64,000 nt of DNA from positions 54,224 to 118,223 of the forward strand of contig JAEWAF010000009.1 of the NCBI GenBank assembly GCA_023391815.1. Reading direction: 5' to 3'. The position numbers and the translations under genes were made by a program. A model generated the notes under the pieces. That model ran no database searches, was not told where the DNA came from, and saw only the letters and a program-made list of their open reading frames with translations. Within the stretch, counting starts at the first letter, position 1. Every line of letters starts with the position of its first letter. Positions 36,260 through 44,603 of the stretch are shown in pieces. This stretch comes from Pseudomonadota bacterium. Its GTDB lineage: Bacteria > Pseudomonadota > Gammaproteobacteria > Steroidobacterales > Steroidobacteraceae.

Positions 36260-37192
36260 CTACCGAGCCTCTCGGATCGAGGAGCGCACACCCAGCTGCT
36301 TGACCAGACCGGCAATGCGATCGATGGTGGGGCCCAAGGCAACCGACAACTCCGCTCCTGACTTTCCGGGCTGCGGCTGGTAGGAAAGCGGCGTCAGGCC
36401 TTTGAAATCCGAGGGAAGCTTCACGTCAGATTTCGGAACCAGCAAGAGCGCTCGAGTGCGTCCAAGACGAGACATGAAGAAGCCGAGCTCGAAGATGACA
36501 TTGTCTCGGGGTACCGGTGCCGTCTTGTTACGCGAGGTGACCAGATCATCAGGCTCCGCCAGCGCGATACCGAAGTCCGCCAGATTCACTTCATTCTCGA
36601 GCGCCTCAAGCGCGTAGCCACCCGGCGGGAAGATGTTGTCGTCGCTCCAGATCACCACCTGAGCATCGTGCTCGAGACCAACGCGGATGGCACGTGCAAC
36701 TGCGAGCGCTTCGCTGGAGCAGATCAGGAAAATGCGGGGGACTTGATTGGTGCGGTTGATCAGCTGATTGCGCTGCTCCAAACGACCTGCCAGCTCAATC
36801 GCCACGCGACGCCAGAGGACGGGAAACGCATCGGCAATGGCCGTGAATCGCGCATGTCCAATCCGCCATGCGACAGTCGGTTCGACCGCCTCGACGCTCG
36901 CCGAGCGACTCACGTGTGCGTTCAATGCAGACATCTCTCCAACTGAGTTCCCATGTTCGCGATAATGCAGCCGCACCCCATGCACGATGATCTGCACCTT
37001 GCCCATAAGCAGCAGATAGATCTCGCGGCCGGCGCCGCCCTGTACGATCAGGTTCTCGCCGGCCGAATACTCGACGAGATCGCCCTCCTGCGCGATGGTT
37101 TCCGCGAGAGCACGATCTCCCATCACGAGACGCTGCGTAAGTAGCGAGTCAATCAAGTCAGTGGATGAGGAAAAACGTTCGGCGAGTGGCAT
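36260..37192 (-). CDS. Cyclic-nucleotide-binding TIR-like effector (PycTIR-like)
   Basis: 310 residues. Residues about 20-135 are a CAP-type cNMP-binding domain: EYSAGENLIVQGGAGREIYL, and the phosphate cassette VGEMSALNAHVSRSASVEA. Residues 148-270 are a TIR-like nucleotide-binding domain: PRIFLICSSEALAVARAI, VVIWSDDNIFPPGGY and RDNVIFELGFFMSRLGRTRA, where the Glu of IFELG is the expected NAD-cleaving residue. In Pycsar defence, phage infection makes a cyclase produce cCMP or cUMP, which activates such a TIR to destroy NAD. The cyclase is two genes upstream in the same operon; the gap to the E2-like gene is four bases. Confidence 0.8.
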   Translation of the reverse strand: MPLAERFSSSTDLIDSLLTQRLVMGDRALAETIAQEGDLVEYSAGENLIVQGGAGREIYLLLMGKVQIIVHGVRLHYREHGNSVGEMSALNAHVSRSASVEAVEPTVAWRIGHARFTAIADAFPVLWRRVAIELAGRLEQRNQLINRTNQVPRIFLICSSEALAVARAIRVGLEHDAQVVIWSDDNIFPPGGYALEALENEVNLADFGIALAEPDDLVTSRNKTAPVPRDNVIFELGFFMSRLGRTRALLLVPKSDVKLPSDFKGLTPLSYQPQPGKSGAELSVALGPTIDRIAGLVKQLGVRSSIREAR

Positions 37193-37196
37193 GAAA

Positions 37197-37970
37197 TTAC
37201 CTCAGAGGACAGCGATCGAGGGTCTGGCAGCAGACGACGCCAGCCCCTCGCAACTGGTTGAAATATTCTTTTTCGGCGCCGGACCATCGGTGAAGCGCAT
37301 CGACTAGCGACGCGAGCGCCTCGGCGTGATCTTCGCAGCCTCCGATGGGAGCATTCGATTGCACACCCTGCGGGCACAGACAAGGGGCGCGGCGATCGGT
37401 CAGTGTTCGGTTGGGCAGCTGAATGCGATTCACCAACGTGCCATTGCGCTGCAGTTCGATCCGGTTGCGTCCACGCCGCTGATCTAGGTGAGTGACGAAC
37501 TGCGCCTCGTGCACGCTTGCGAGAACATCCGCACCGAGCTTCGCAGCACTGCGCTCGGCGCGATCCTGATGGCTGACGGCTTTTCCATGAGCTCGTACGG
37601 GTCCCGGCCAGCGCCGAAGTTTGGCCGCAGCTTCCTGTCGCGTGAGGAAGTCCCAGAGCAATGCCCACCAGCGCCGCGCCGACTCTGCATCGACAATCGG
37701 CTGCGGATCTCCATAGACCCAGTGGAGACAAAACTCGTTGCGAGGAGTGATGTGCCGCTCCGGACAGCAACGCGGCAATCGTCCCGGCGGACGCTCCTTC
37801 ACGACCAGATGGTCCGGAAACCCAGGACGGACTTCCAGCTCGAACGGGATCGACAGGCCCGAGGGAAGCGCCACCGTCAGGCAGCACTGAAACCCGGTTT
37901 CAGTCTGTACAACGTCGGTAACCGGGAACTCACTGGCCATCGAGAGGGCGTGCTGGAGCGCTGAAGTCAT
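37197..37970 (-). CDS. E2-like (ubiquitin-conjugating fold) Cys-rich protein
   Basis: 257 residues. Residues 25-115 follow the E2 pattern: IPFELEVRPGFPDHLVVKER, CCPERHITPRNEFCLHW (H73 and candidate catalytic C81 in the HPN...CL arrangement), then ARRWWALLWDFLTRQEAA. The C-terminal part has Cys pairs (CLCPQG, CEDH, VVCC...CPLR) that could bind metal. E2-type proteins serve as helpers in CBASS type II systems by conjugating the nucleotide cyclase. Here the gene overlaps the class III cyclase by ATGA, so a similar priming role is likely. No E1 or JAB protease is present. Confidence 0.65.
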   Translation of the reverse strand: MTSALQHALSMASEFPVTDVVQTETGFQCCLTVALPSGLSIPFELEVRPGFPDHLVVKERPPGRLPRCCPERHITPRNEFCLHWVYGDPQPIVDAESARRWWALLWDFLTRQEAAAKLRRWPGPVRAHGKAVSHQDRAERSAAKLGADVLASVHEAQFVTHLDQRRGRNRIELQRNGTLVNRIQLPNRTLTDRRAPCLCPQGVQSNAPIGGCEDHAEALASLVDALHRWSGAEKEYFNQLRGAGVVCCQTLDRCPLR

Positions 37971-39490
37971 CGGCAGTAAGGCCGCAGTTCCGGGCGGTTC
38001 ACGACCTGGATGGCCGGCGCGACCGCCTTGAGCGCATTGCGCCGGGTGCGCTTGGCGTTCTCATCGCCATCAGCCGCCAACGATTCGACCGCAGCGTCAA
38101 AATCCAGATCCGACACCCTGCGATTCGGACCGAAGAGCTTGCGGACCGCAGATGATCCTTTCTCATAGGCGATTGGGCCAATCGCCGTTTGCCGTCCCGT
38201 GCAAGCACTCTGTTCTGCCTCGGCAGCGAGTACGCCGCGGCTGACGCAGCAACGAACCAAGCCGCCTTTCATGCCCAGCCGAGTGACCGCCATCGGTCCA
38301 AACTCAAATCCGACTGCCAGCCCCAGCGCGTTCGCGTCGGTGCCCGCGGTAGCCAGCCGCTCCTGCGCGAGCCGAAAGCTGCTTCGCATGGCTGCCGCAC
38401 ACAGGGTCATGTTCGAGATCGTCTCCGCAGTATCAGTGGTCTGCGCCGTGCCGTCGGCGGCGAGTCCGTGGATACAGTCACCGATGAAACGGACTTTGCA
38501 GCCTTCAAAGTCGTCATGCAGTACGCAATTGAGTTCAGCGCGGAGCACATGAAGGGCGCGTACGACCTGCCTTGCGCTCCAGTCATCATCGATGTGGCGG
38601 CTCACGTAGGCGGTGAAGCCGTCGATGTCGCCGTATACGCTGGCCGCGTCCTGCCGACGCGAGTTCTTCACCGCCAGCTTTTCCAGGTCGAGGTCGCTGA
38701 AGGGCGGCGTGTGGCCGGAGAATGCGAAAGTGCCGATCGGGCTATTCGAGAGGTCTTCCTGCCACTCCTTGACGATGTCGTCGCCGCTCACGCCGAGCTT
38801 CGCGCGCTTCTCGCTCGCCTGCACCTGTTCGGAGGTGAGGGCCGAGGCATCCACATCCGCCACCGCAGTCAGGCCAACGACGGCGCGCGCCTCGTTGGTC
38901 AGGTAAATGCCCGTTGCCGTGCCGCCGCCCGCACGTTTGGCGGCGTGGTTGGCCGGTCGCCCGAGGAAGAGCGGTTCACGATGTCCGCGCCGACCGTTGT
39001 TGACGGCGAGCGCCTTACCGGAGTCGATGCCGATGCGAACCTGCGCTGCCGGGTGATCGGCGTCCTCGCCGGTCTGGCGCAGCACCTCGGTGATGAGTTG
39101 CCCGGTCGCGATGGCGCGATGGACCCGAGCGGCCTCATCGCCGTAGGGCTTGGCGAACACGGCGTGTAGGCGCTGATTGTGGAAGTCGACCTGAATGGCA
39201 TCGACTCGCGCCAGGATGCGATGCACGGCTCGATAGTGGAGGTTTAGGAAACGCAACGTGCGGCGATGACAGGTCTCTCCTTCAACCTGGGTCACCTGAA
39301 GCAGGTCGCGCATGTTCAAAATGTCGACATACAGGTGAACGCCATCGACGCGGTAGGCCACATCGCGAGGCAGATCATCCAGACTCGTATCGCGGACATA
39401 TTCTTTGATCTTGATGTCCTGCGTCGGTAGTGCCGCGATGGCATCATCGATACGTTTCTGGGCTACAGAACGGTTCCATTGATTCGACAT
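37967..39490 (-). CDS. Class III nucleotide cyclase with two cyclase-homology domains (PycC-like)
   Basis: 507 residues. First domain (about 40-230) has YRVDGVHLYVDILNMRDLL and AQVRIGIDSGKALAVNNG, but the second metal Asp region reads IQVDFHNQRLHAVF, lacking the usual GD. Second domain (about 285-450) has VYGDIDGFTAYVSRH and VRFIGDCIHGLAADG, both metal Asp positions intact. So one site looks active and one degenerate. A Pycsar cyclase makes cCMP or cUMP on phage infection; the nucleotide cannot be read from sequence here. First gene of a four-gene minus-strand operon. Confidence 0.75.
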   Translation of the reverse strand: MSNQWNRSVAQKRIDDAIAALPTQDIKIKEYVRDTSLDDLPRDVAYRVDGVHLYVDILNMRDLLQVTQVEGETCHRRTLRFLNLHYRAVHRILARVDAIQVDFHNQRLHAVFAKPYGDEAARVHRAIATGQLITEVLRQTGEDADHPAAQVRIGIDSGKALAVNNGRRGHREPLFLGRPANHAAKRAGGGTATGIYLTNEARAVVGLTAVADVDASALTSEQVQASEKRAKLGVSGDDIVKEWQEDLSNSPIGTFAFSGHTPPFSDLDLEKLAVKNSRRQDAASVYGDIDGFTAYVSRHIDDDWSARQVVRALHVLRAELNCVLHDDFEGCKVRFIGDCIHGLAADGTAQTTDTAETISNMTLCAAAMRSSFRLAQERLATAGTDANALGLAVGFEFGPMAVTRLGMKGGLVRCCVSRGVLAAEAEQSACTGRQTAIGPIAYEKGSSAVRKLFGPNRRVSDLDFDAAVESLAADGDENAKRTRRNALKAVAPAIQVVNRPELRPYCR

Positions 39491-39623
39491 TCAGTACCAC
39501 GTCTCTTGATATAGTTGTCTTGAGAAAGCGCCCCCCAGATCTTCGCTCTGTGCGGGTCGCTTCTCGCCATCGGCGGCGGCTGGGCATGCATTTGAACGAC
39601 AGGATCTGCCCAATTCGATCGCC

Positions 39624-39666
39624 TACAGGGGGAAAAGCAAGAACGTTACGGCACCCCCCTGTAACG
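39624..39666 (+). promoter_or_regulatory. Inverted repeats before the sigma-like gene
   Basis: TACAGGGGG (39624) pairs with CCCCCTGTA (39655), and CGTTAC (39644) with GTAACG (39661), followed by CTTTTTCTTT. It could be a terminator or an operator between the divergent cyclase and sigma operons. Confidence 0.45.
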
Positions 39667-39684
39667 CTTTTTCTTTAGTTCGCA

Positions 39685-40392
39685 ATGGAGGCGCAAGTTC
39701 AAGTGGGGGCGAAACTAGACGGCGAGGGTGAGCCGGACTGGGCTCTTGTCATTCTGGAAGTCCAAACCGATCCGGCCGGACCCAGTAGCGCCGCACTGGG
39801 CCAGCTGTTCCGCCTGATCTACGGCTACATCCAGACGCTGGCGAAATTCTGGCTGAAAAGAAATCGGCGCCTTGAGGGGCAGTACGATGACCTCGCTGCG
39901 TTCGGCTGGGACAAGGTTACCAGCGGCATCGAGAAATTCGATATTCCTAACGATGCCCCGGTCGGGGTAGGCCGAGCCTTCAAGGGATGGGTGGGTACTT
40001 GCTGCGAACGAGAGTGGACTCGCCTCGGCGCAGAACAGCGTGAGCTTGCCGTCGATCCGGCGGAGCTCAGCGACCTCGCTCTGGCGCCGTCCCCCGAGCA
40101 ACTCGTCTGTGCGGAAGAGGAGTCACCGGTGGACTCGCCGGACCTCAAGGCGAAGCAATTCGTTGAACGTCTACTGCAACAGGAAATGGCGAAACTGCTC
40201 GAGCCCATGCGCGAAGCGGTCATGGAGACTGAAGACTGCAAGAGTGTCGCCAATCCGCAAGCTCGCGGCAAAGCCGGTGAATCGGCCGCAATCGCTGCCA
40301 AACATGGCCTCACCCAGAACGCCGTGCGGACCGCTCGCAGCCGCCTCGTGCAACGCGTTAAAGATCGGTTCGACAAGGAGTTCTCACCATGA
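39685..40392 (+). CDS. Sigma-70-like factor (ECF-type)
   Basis: 235 residues. The N-terminal half resembles sigma region 2: LFRLIYGYIQTLAKFWLKRN, YDDLAAFGWDKVTSGIEKFD, AFKGWVGTCCEREWTRLG. The C-terminus is an HTH like region 4: ESAAIAAKHGLTQNAVRTAR, SRLVQRVKDRF. The acidic linker between them is long. Probably directs RNA polymerase to a few promoters, perhaps of this defence island. Heads a three-gene operon (ATGA overlap with the next gene) that ends in an ImmA/IrrE peptidase, suggesting proteolytic control. Diverges from the cyclase operon (194-bp gap). Confidence 0.7.
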   Translation: MEAQVQVGAKLDGEGEPDWALVILEVQTDPAGPSSAALGQLFRLIYGYIQTLAKFWLKRNRRLEGQYDDLAAFGWDKVTSGIEKFDIPNDAPVGVGRAFKGWVGTCCEREWTRLGAEQRELAVDPAELSDLALAPSPEQLVCAEEESPVDSPDLKAKQFVERLLQQEMAKLLEPMREAVMETEDCKSVANPQARGKAGESAAIAAKHGLTQNAVRTARSRLVQRVKDRFDKEFSP

Positions 40393-40766
40393 CCATCAAG
40401 CGCATGAGAGAGAAGCGGCCGTTGAGCGAAGATGCCGTGAGCCGCTCGCTGCGTATTGCCGCGGTGCGACTCGGTCTTCGCACGCCCCAAACGGCCGAGG
40501 AGGTCGCAGCGTTTGAGGAGCAGTTCGCAAGCGACATCCAGACTGCGAACGCTCGATTGCCGCACCTATCAAAGGTCACGGAGCGAGCAAAGCAATTGAG
40601 GACTTTAGGCATCGATCTACAACCGGCTGAGCCCGTGGTGAGCAGCGAGTCCAGGCTGCAGATGGCTGCAAGAAACGGTGGAGAGATCTCTCCGGAGATT
40701 GAGAAACGCATGAACGAGACTCTGGCGCAGGCCCGAAGCAAACGGACGACAGGCGATGGAGGCTGA
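40389..40766 (+). CDS. Small unknown protein between sigma-like and ImmA/IrrE genes
   Basis: 125 residues, charged and helical: KRPLSEDAVSRSLRIAAVRL, TAEEVAAFEEQFASDIQTAN, ESRLQMAARNGGEISPEIEK. No family recognised. It is coupled on both sides (ATGA with the sigma-like gene, 11-base overlap with the peptidase gene), so it may be the anti-sigma or the peptidase target. In ImmR/ImmA-type pairs the partner is cleaved; whether this protein is that target is inference. Confidence 0.55.
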   Translation: MTIKRMREKRPLSEDAVSRSLRIAAVRLGLRTPQTAEEVAAFEEQFASDIQTANARLPHLSKVTERAKQLRTLGIDLQPAEPVVSSESRLQMAARNGGEISPEIEKRMNETLAQARSKRTTGDGG

Positions 40767-41583
40767 GAAAATCGCCGAGCTCGCCGAACACCTCGCGAGT
40801 GCTCACCGTAATAAATCCGGAGGGGGCGGCGATCCTCTGTGTGCATTCAACGACTACGATGTACCGCTCGTCCACGGGGACTTTGCAGATGCCTTCGAGG
40901 GTTTGCTTCGATTTGCGGATGGCGAGTTTCAGGTCTTCATTAACACTGGACAGGAACGTCATCGCACAGATGGGCGCCGCCGGTTTACCGTGGCTCATGA
41001 GCTGGGGCACTACAGCCTGCCGGTACATCGCGAGGGAATCCGCAGCGGGAAGCTGGTGCACAAGTCGAAAACCGGATTCGAGTCGCGCGAGCTGATCGAG
41101 CGAGAGGCAGACATCTTCGCTTCACACTTTTTGATGCCCACCGCCGAGCTGCGAAAGAGATATCCGCACAGAAGCTGGGGCGCGAAAGAGATTCTCGATG
41201 CGCATCGTCATTTCGACACATCAGTGACGAGCGCGGCGTTGCGTTGTCAGTCGTCTCTGAATGGAAACAGCACGGTGATTTATTGGCGGGAGGGCAAGGT
41301 CGCTTGGCAACGAATGAATCGTGACTGGTTTTTTGAGTTGCCGGCGCGTTCGATTCGAAGCGCGGATTTTCTTCCCACCGGATCTGCAACCGAATTGGCG
41401 CTTCGAGGGGCGGCTCATGTGCCTGAATGCGGATACACAACCACGGGCACGACTCGCTCACGATGGTTTCGGCGGGTCGCCGATTGGTCATCCGATAATG
41501 ACATCCTCATCGAGGAGGCGATCTGGTTAGGGTTATTCGGGGTGTTGACGATCCTTCGTCCGGACCCAGCAAGTGTCGGGTAA
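40756..41583 (+). CDS. ImmA/IrrE-family metallopeptidase
   Basis: 275 residues. Zinc site AHELGHYSLP (HExxH) near residue 83, preceded by RRRFTV and followed by LIEREADIFASHFLMP, where the Glu of EADIFA is the third ligand. Such peptidases cleave repressors or anti-sigma-like proteins in response to damage or signals, switching on mobile elements or defence genes. The C-terminal 100 residues are a separate domain with a Trp-rich start (VIYWREGKVAWQRMN). Last gene of the sigma operon. Confidence 0.85.
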   Translation: MEAEKIAELAEHLASAHRNKSGGGGDPLCAFNDYDVPLVHGDFADAFEGLLRFADGEFQVFINTGQERHRTDGRRRFTVAHELGHYSLPVHREGIRSGKLVHKSKTGFESRELIEREADIFASHFLMPTAELRKRYPHRSWGAKEILDAHRHFDTSVTSAALRCQSSLNGNSTVIYWREGKVAWQRMNRDWFFELPARSIRSADFLPTGSATELALRGAAHVPECGYTTTGTTRSRWFRRVADWSSDNDILIEEAIWLGLFGVLTILRPDPASVG

Positions 41584-41823
41584 CGAGAGCCGAGCAACGA
41601 TCCGCTGAGGACGGAACTCAGTAGTTCCGTGAAGGATGATCTCGTGAGCGTCGCGAAGCCTGTGTCGGGGTTGCATATTTGCACTCTGCGGTGTGATGTC
41701 CGCTCATAGCCGGAGCTGACTTCCGCTGTCGACTCGTAGCAGACCTGAGTCGTGGAGACGGCGGTAGAGCACAAATGTATCATCGGACTATTCGAGAACG
41801 GCTCGGAATCTGGTGGACGGACA

Positions 41824-42696
41824 ATGACGACGATCGATGAATCGCTTATCCAGCAGTTTGAGAGCCTATTAACCAGCGCGGCTCCGCTAGGCCGTCAAAA
41901 GGAGCAGGTGGTTCAAGACTTCCTTGAGCAACATACGGAATTCATTCCCACGCCGAATCTACTAAATCACCATCTACACTTCGAGTGTGTGGTTTCGAAA
42001 TTCCCACTTGGAACGGAGCTGACAACCGACTATCTGTATATAACGAAGAGTTCGGATGTATGGCGCGTCACACTCGTAGAATTAGAGAACCCGGACAAAG
42101 CGATCTTCAATGCCGACACGCAGCGAGTGAATGCTTCCGCCGAATTCAATGCTGCGATGAGTCAAGTGAGAAGCTGGAAGCTCTTTCTTGAAGAGAACCG
42201 AGGTGAAGTTATACGTAAGCTAGAGCCTCTGCTGCAACCGCTGAGTATGAGGAGCAATCCCGTTGAATTTAACTTCCAACTGATAATGGGAAGATCCACT
42301 AACAAGAATCTCACGCCTGAACGAAAGAAGCATTTTCAGAAGATCACCACCGACAGTGATGTCAATATAATTACGTTCGACCAGGTGATCAGCTGGTACA
42401 GGAATTCTCCCAGGTTCCAGAAGCTTGTGCTGCGCCTAAGCGGTCTGCATTTCGCATTCAAGCATATGCATTTCGAGCCAACGCAGATATTGTCATACGT
42501 CGGCCCAGATCGACTACGTCTGACAGAAGGTGAGAGGGCCCGGCTCCGGCAATCGGGCTACGAGATTGACAAGTGGAGCAGAGGCGATCTGCTCACCTTC
42601 AACCATAAGTACGCTGCTTCAACTTGGGATGAGGCGGTAAAGAACGGCACCATATTCTCGTTTCCAATACGGTCACCTGGCAGCGCTGACGCATAA
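41824..42696 (+). CDS. sduA: Shedu-type (DUF4263) anti-phage nuclease
   Basis: 290 residues from the ATG at 41824 (GTG at 41752 is in frame). The core reads ELTTDYLYITKSSDVWRVTL then VELENPDKAIFNADTQRVN and SAEFNAAMSQVRSWKLFLEE, the DUF4263/SduA pattern of a PD-(D/E)xK-type nuclease; the D in TTDY and E/K in VELENPDK are candidate metal-site residues. Shedu systems act as a single gene. This one also has an N-terminal region of 60 residues and a C-terminal helical part. Its position supports a defence island. Confidence 0.7.
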   Translation: MTTIDESLIQQFESLLTSAAPLGRQKEQVVQDFLEQHTEFIPTPNLLNHHLHFECVVSKFPLGTELTTDYLYITKSSDVWRVTLVELENPDKAIFNADTQRVNASAEFNAAMSQVRSWKLFLEENRGEVIRKLEPLLQPLSMRSNPVEFNFQLIMGRSTNKNLTPERKKHFQKITTDSDVNIITFDQVISWYRNSPRFQKLVLRLSGLHFAFKHMHFEPTQILSYVGPDRLRLTEGERARLRQSGYEIDKWSRGDLLTFNHKYAASTWDEAVKNGTIFSFPIRSPGSADA

Positions 42697-42791
42697 AAAA
42701 CCTTTCTAGGTGGAGCGGATGGGATGACTGTGGCGTCTTTCGCCCCAAAGCAGCTCATGGAGTGATCGGCCGATGAGCAGCAACGTGGCGC

Positions 42792-43843
42792 TTGGGGGCT
42801 CGATGCTGCTTTCGCATTGTCCTGACCGGGACGAGCTGCCTTTATACGCTGGGGAAGCGGCTCGTGGCTGAGCTACTTCAAAACTTCCTCGTCATCGCAT
42901 CCTTTTTCGGCGTCCTTTACGCACCATTTCACTATCTGGATCGCTTTGCATCGGCGGAAGCGAGGGCAAAAGCTCGCTCAGCAATCAGAGCAGGTCAGTC
43001 GCATATTGATGCTAAGTCCCTTGGTACGCTACTGGATGCTGTCTTTGGTGCGCGCCACCTTACCGGCCGATGCTTTTTGCTGAGCTGCGTAGTGTCTACA
43101 GTGTTTACGCTGCTGTCGCTTGGCGCTGTGAACGCCTATGCCAATCTCGTTGATCAAATCGAGCGGCGAGAGGAGCGGAGGGCCGCTGCAGAACGAGCAC
43201 TAAACGAGGCGAATGCGAGACTTCTTGAAGCCGTGAACGGCATCATCAAGGCCATCGGCTCAGACCCGACACCTAACGTGCGGCGAGCACGGGAAGAGAT
43301 GGAGAAACGAAAGGCCGAGATCGAAAGCATGCTGAGGAATCCGTTTCCGAGCCCTCCGAAGATTCTGGTGTGGATGCTGGCTTCGGTCCTAGTTTCACTT
43401 AACTTTCTCTGTGACTACGTCGCCCTTGGAAAGACCAGGCTCATCCTGCGACAGATCAACAAGACGACATCAAGGGTGAAAACCAGTGCCTACCTACTTC
43501 TGGACCTACTACTTGCCGGTGTCATTTGGCTCGCCTCGATTGCGGTTTTCGTGACGATCAATACGGACTCTTTCTTGAGTTGGGCAAACGAAGAACCCTT
43601 CCTGGTTTCAGCGTCGGCGTCGTCTCGCTTTGGACAACGATCGCTACATCTATCTGGATCTCCACCTTTTTGCTTGGCGGAATTATCTCAACGAACGCCC
43701 GGCGTCTGATTCGTCTGTCTTTGAATAGCGCGACTGCGCTCATTGACCCGTACGAGCATCCGTTCAAGATCATCGGCGTTCTCGGCAGCGCTGCCATGAC
43801 CACCCTGACACTGCTTGTATTCCTAATATTTCATCTGTTGTAG
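42792..43843 (+). pseudogene. Four-TM membrane protein with coiled coil, frameshifted
   Basis: Two frames join into one protein. The first (to 43709) has TM1 LQNFLVIASFFGVLYAPF, TM2 CFLLSCVVSTVFTLLSLGAV, a coiled coil (ERREERRAAAERALNEANAR) and TM pairs near 43.38 and 43.52 kb. Near 43600 the natural reading passes to the +1 frame (SVGVVSLWTTIATSIWISTF, then STNARRLIRLSLNSATALID and a final TM to 43843). Either a real inactivating frameshift or a read error. A GTG at 42864 after GGGGAAG may be the true start. Could have been a membrane effector or partner of Shedu; unknown. Confidence 0.55.
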
Positions 43844-43942
43844 CGAAGCGGGACGACAGAGTGCGAATATGCGCGATCTGATTGTGCTCACCGCGGCTTG
43901 GAATTTTAAGTAGAGCGTCTGCACGGGTTGGCGTCCGCTCCT

Positions 43943-44090
43943 GGCCGAGGCTGTGTGCGCCAAACGAGATTCGCGGAGATGCGATGCTTTGAGTTTTCGG
44001 CCCGGAAGATAGTATTGAACGTACGGCCTCTGGCTCGCAGTGCATCGGAGGGCGGCCACGCCGAACAGGCGTTTTCACACAGCCTCGGCC
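43943..44090. repeat. MITE, copy 2
   Basis: 148 bp, same interior as copy 1 at 34595 (for example GAGATTCGCGGAGATGCGAT). The left terminal repeat has lost five bases (GAGGCTGTGTG then CGCC), the right one is intact (GGCGTTTTCACACAGCCTC). Same orientation as copy 1; together they bracket the defence cargo. Confidence 0.75.
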
Positions 44091-44246
44091 GGAAGCGGAA
44101 CTCGTGGAACGGACCTCCTCATGTTTGAGTAAGGAAAGTCCTCCTGGCGGCAAACGCGGGTCGGGCGAGCGCCGTCGATCAAAGACGCTGGACTTGTCTC
44201 GAGCTGTGGGGATAGTGTGATCCCGCGGATCGCATCCGCTTAGGGC

Positions 44247-44281
44247 GGCCCCCGCCGGTGTTACTAGCACCAGCGAGGGCC
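44247..44281 (+). promoter_or_regulatory. Strong hairpin leader of the right-end operon
   Basis: GGCCCCCGCCGGTG and CACCAGCGAGGGCC pair around TTACTAG. It lies 29 bases before the ATG at 44310, which has AAGAGG upstream. Likely an RNA leader or attenuator. Similar GC-rich leaders precede small genes in phages and ICEs, but I cannot name this one. Confidence 0.45.
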
Positions 44282-44309
44282 TAACCACAACGCCTAGCAA
44301 GAGGCAGTT

Positions 44310-44603
44310 ATGGCTTCCTATATTATGGCGTACCCGCCGCTAAAGTGCGCGCGTGCGTGTATCCCACGCCCACGGCCGCCCCGTCACAACCCGTGTGGGG
44401 CAGTTCTCCGACTTCCGCCTTGGCCGTTACCCGATCCTCTCGTTTGCATCCGTTCGCCCCGAGTGGGGCGTTCTCGGCAAACGCGCATATTGATGGAGTC
44501 GGAAAACTGCCGCCGAACGCGCAAGGCATTTCGATTTTTCAACGATCCTAGGAAATATCGCCTTCCATACATTCCTGGCTCGGGGCCGGGAGGCGAGCTA
44601 TGA
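44310..44603 (+). CDS. Small basic protein, first gene of right-end operon
   Basis: 97 residues, Pro/Arg/Cys-rich: ASYIMAYPPLKCARACIPRP, LVCIRSPRVGRSRQT, DPRKYRLPYIPG. Composition alone would be doubtful. Its stop overlaps the next ATG (ATGA at 44600) and it has a purine-rich site and hairpin leader, so I think it is translated. No family certain; it reminds me of Ash-type small phage proteins. Confidence 0.4.
   Translation: MASYIMAYPPLKCARACIPRPRPPRHNPCGAVLRLPPWPLPDPLVCIRSPRVGRSRQTRILMESENCRRTRKAFRFFNDPRKYRLPYIPGSGPGGEL

Noticed and set aside
38189..39169. 326-residue plus-strand ORF opposite the cyclase
   Set aside because: Antisense shadow; the minus strand has the cyclase motifs.
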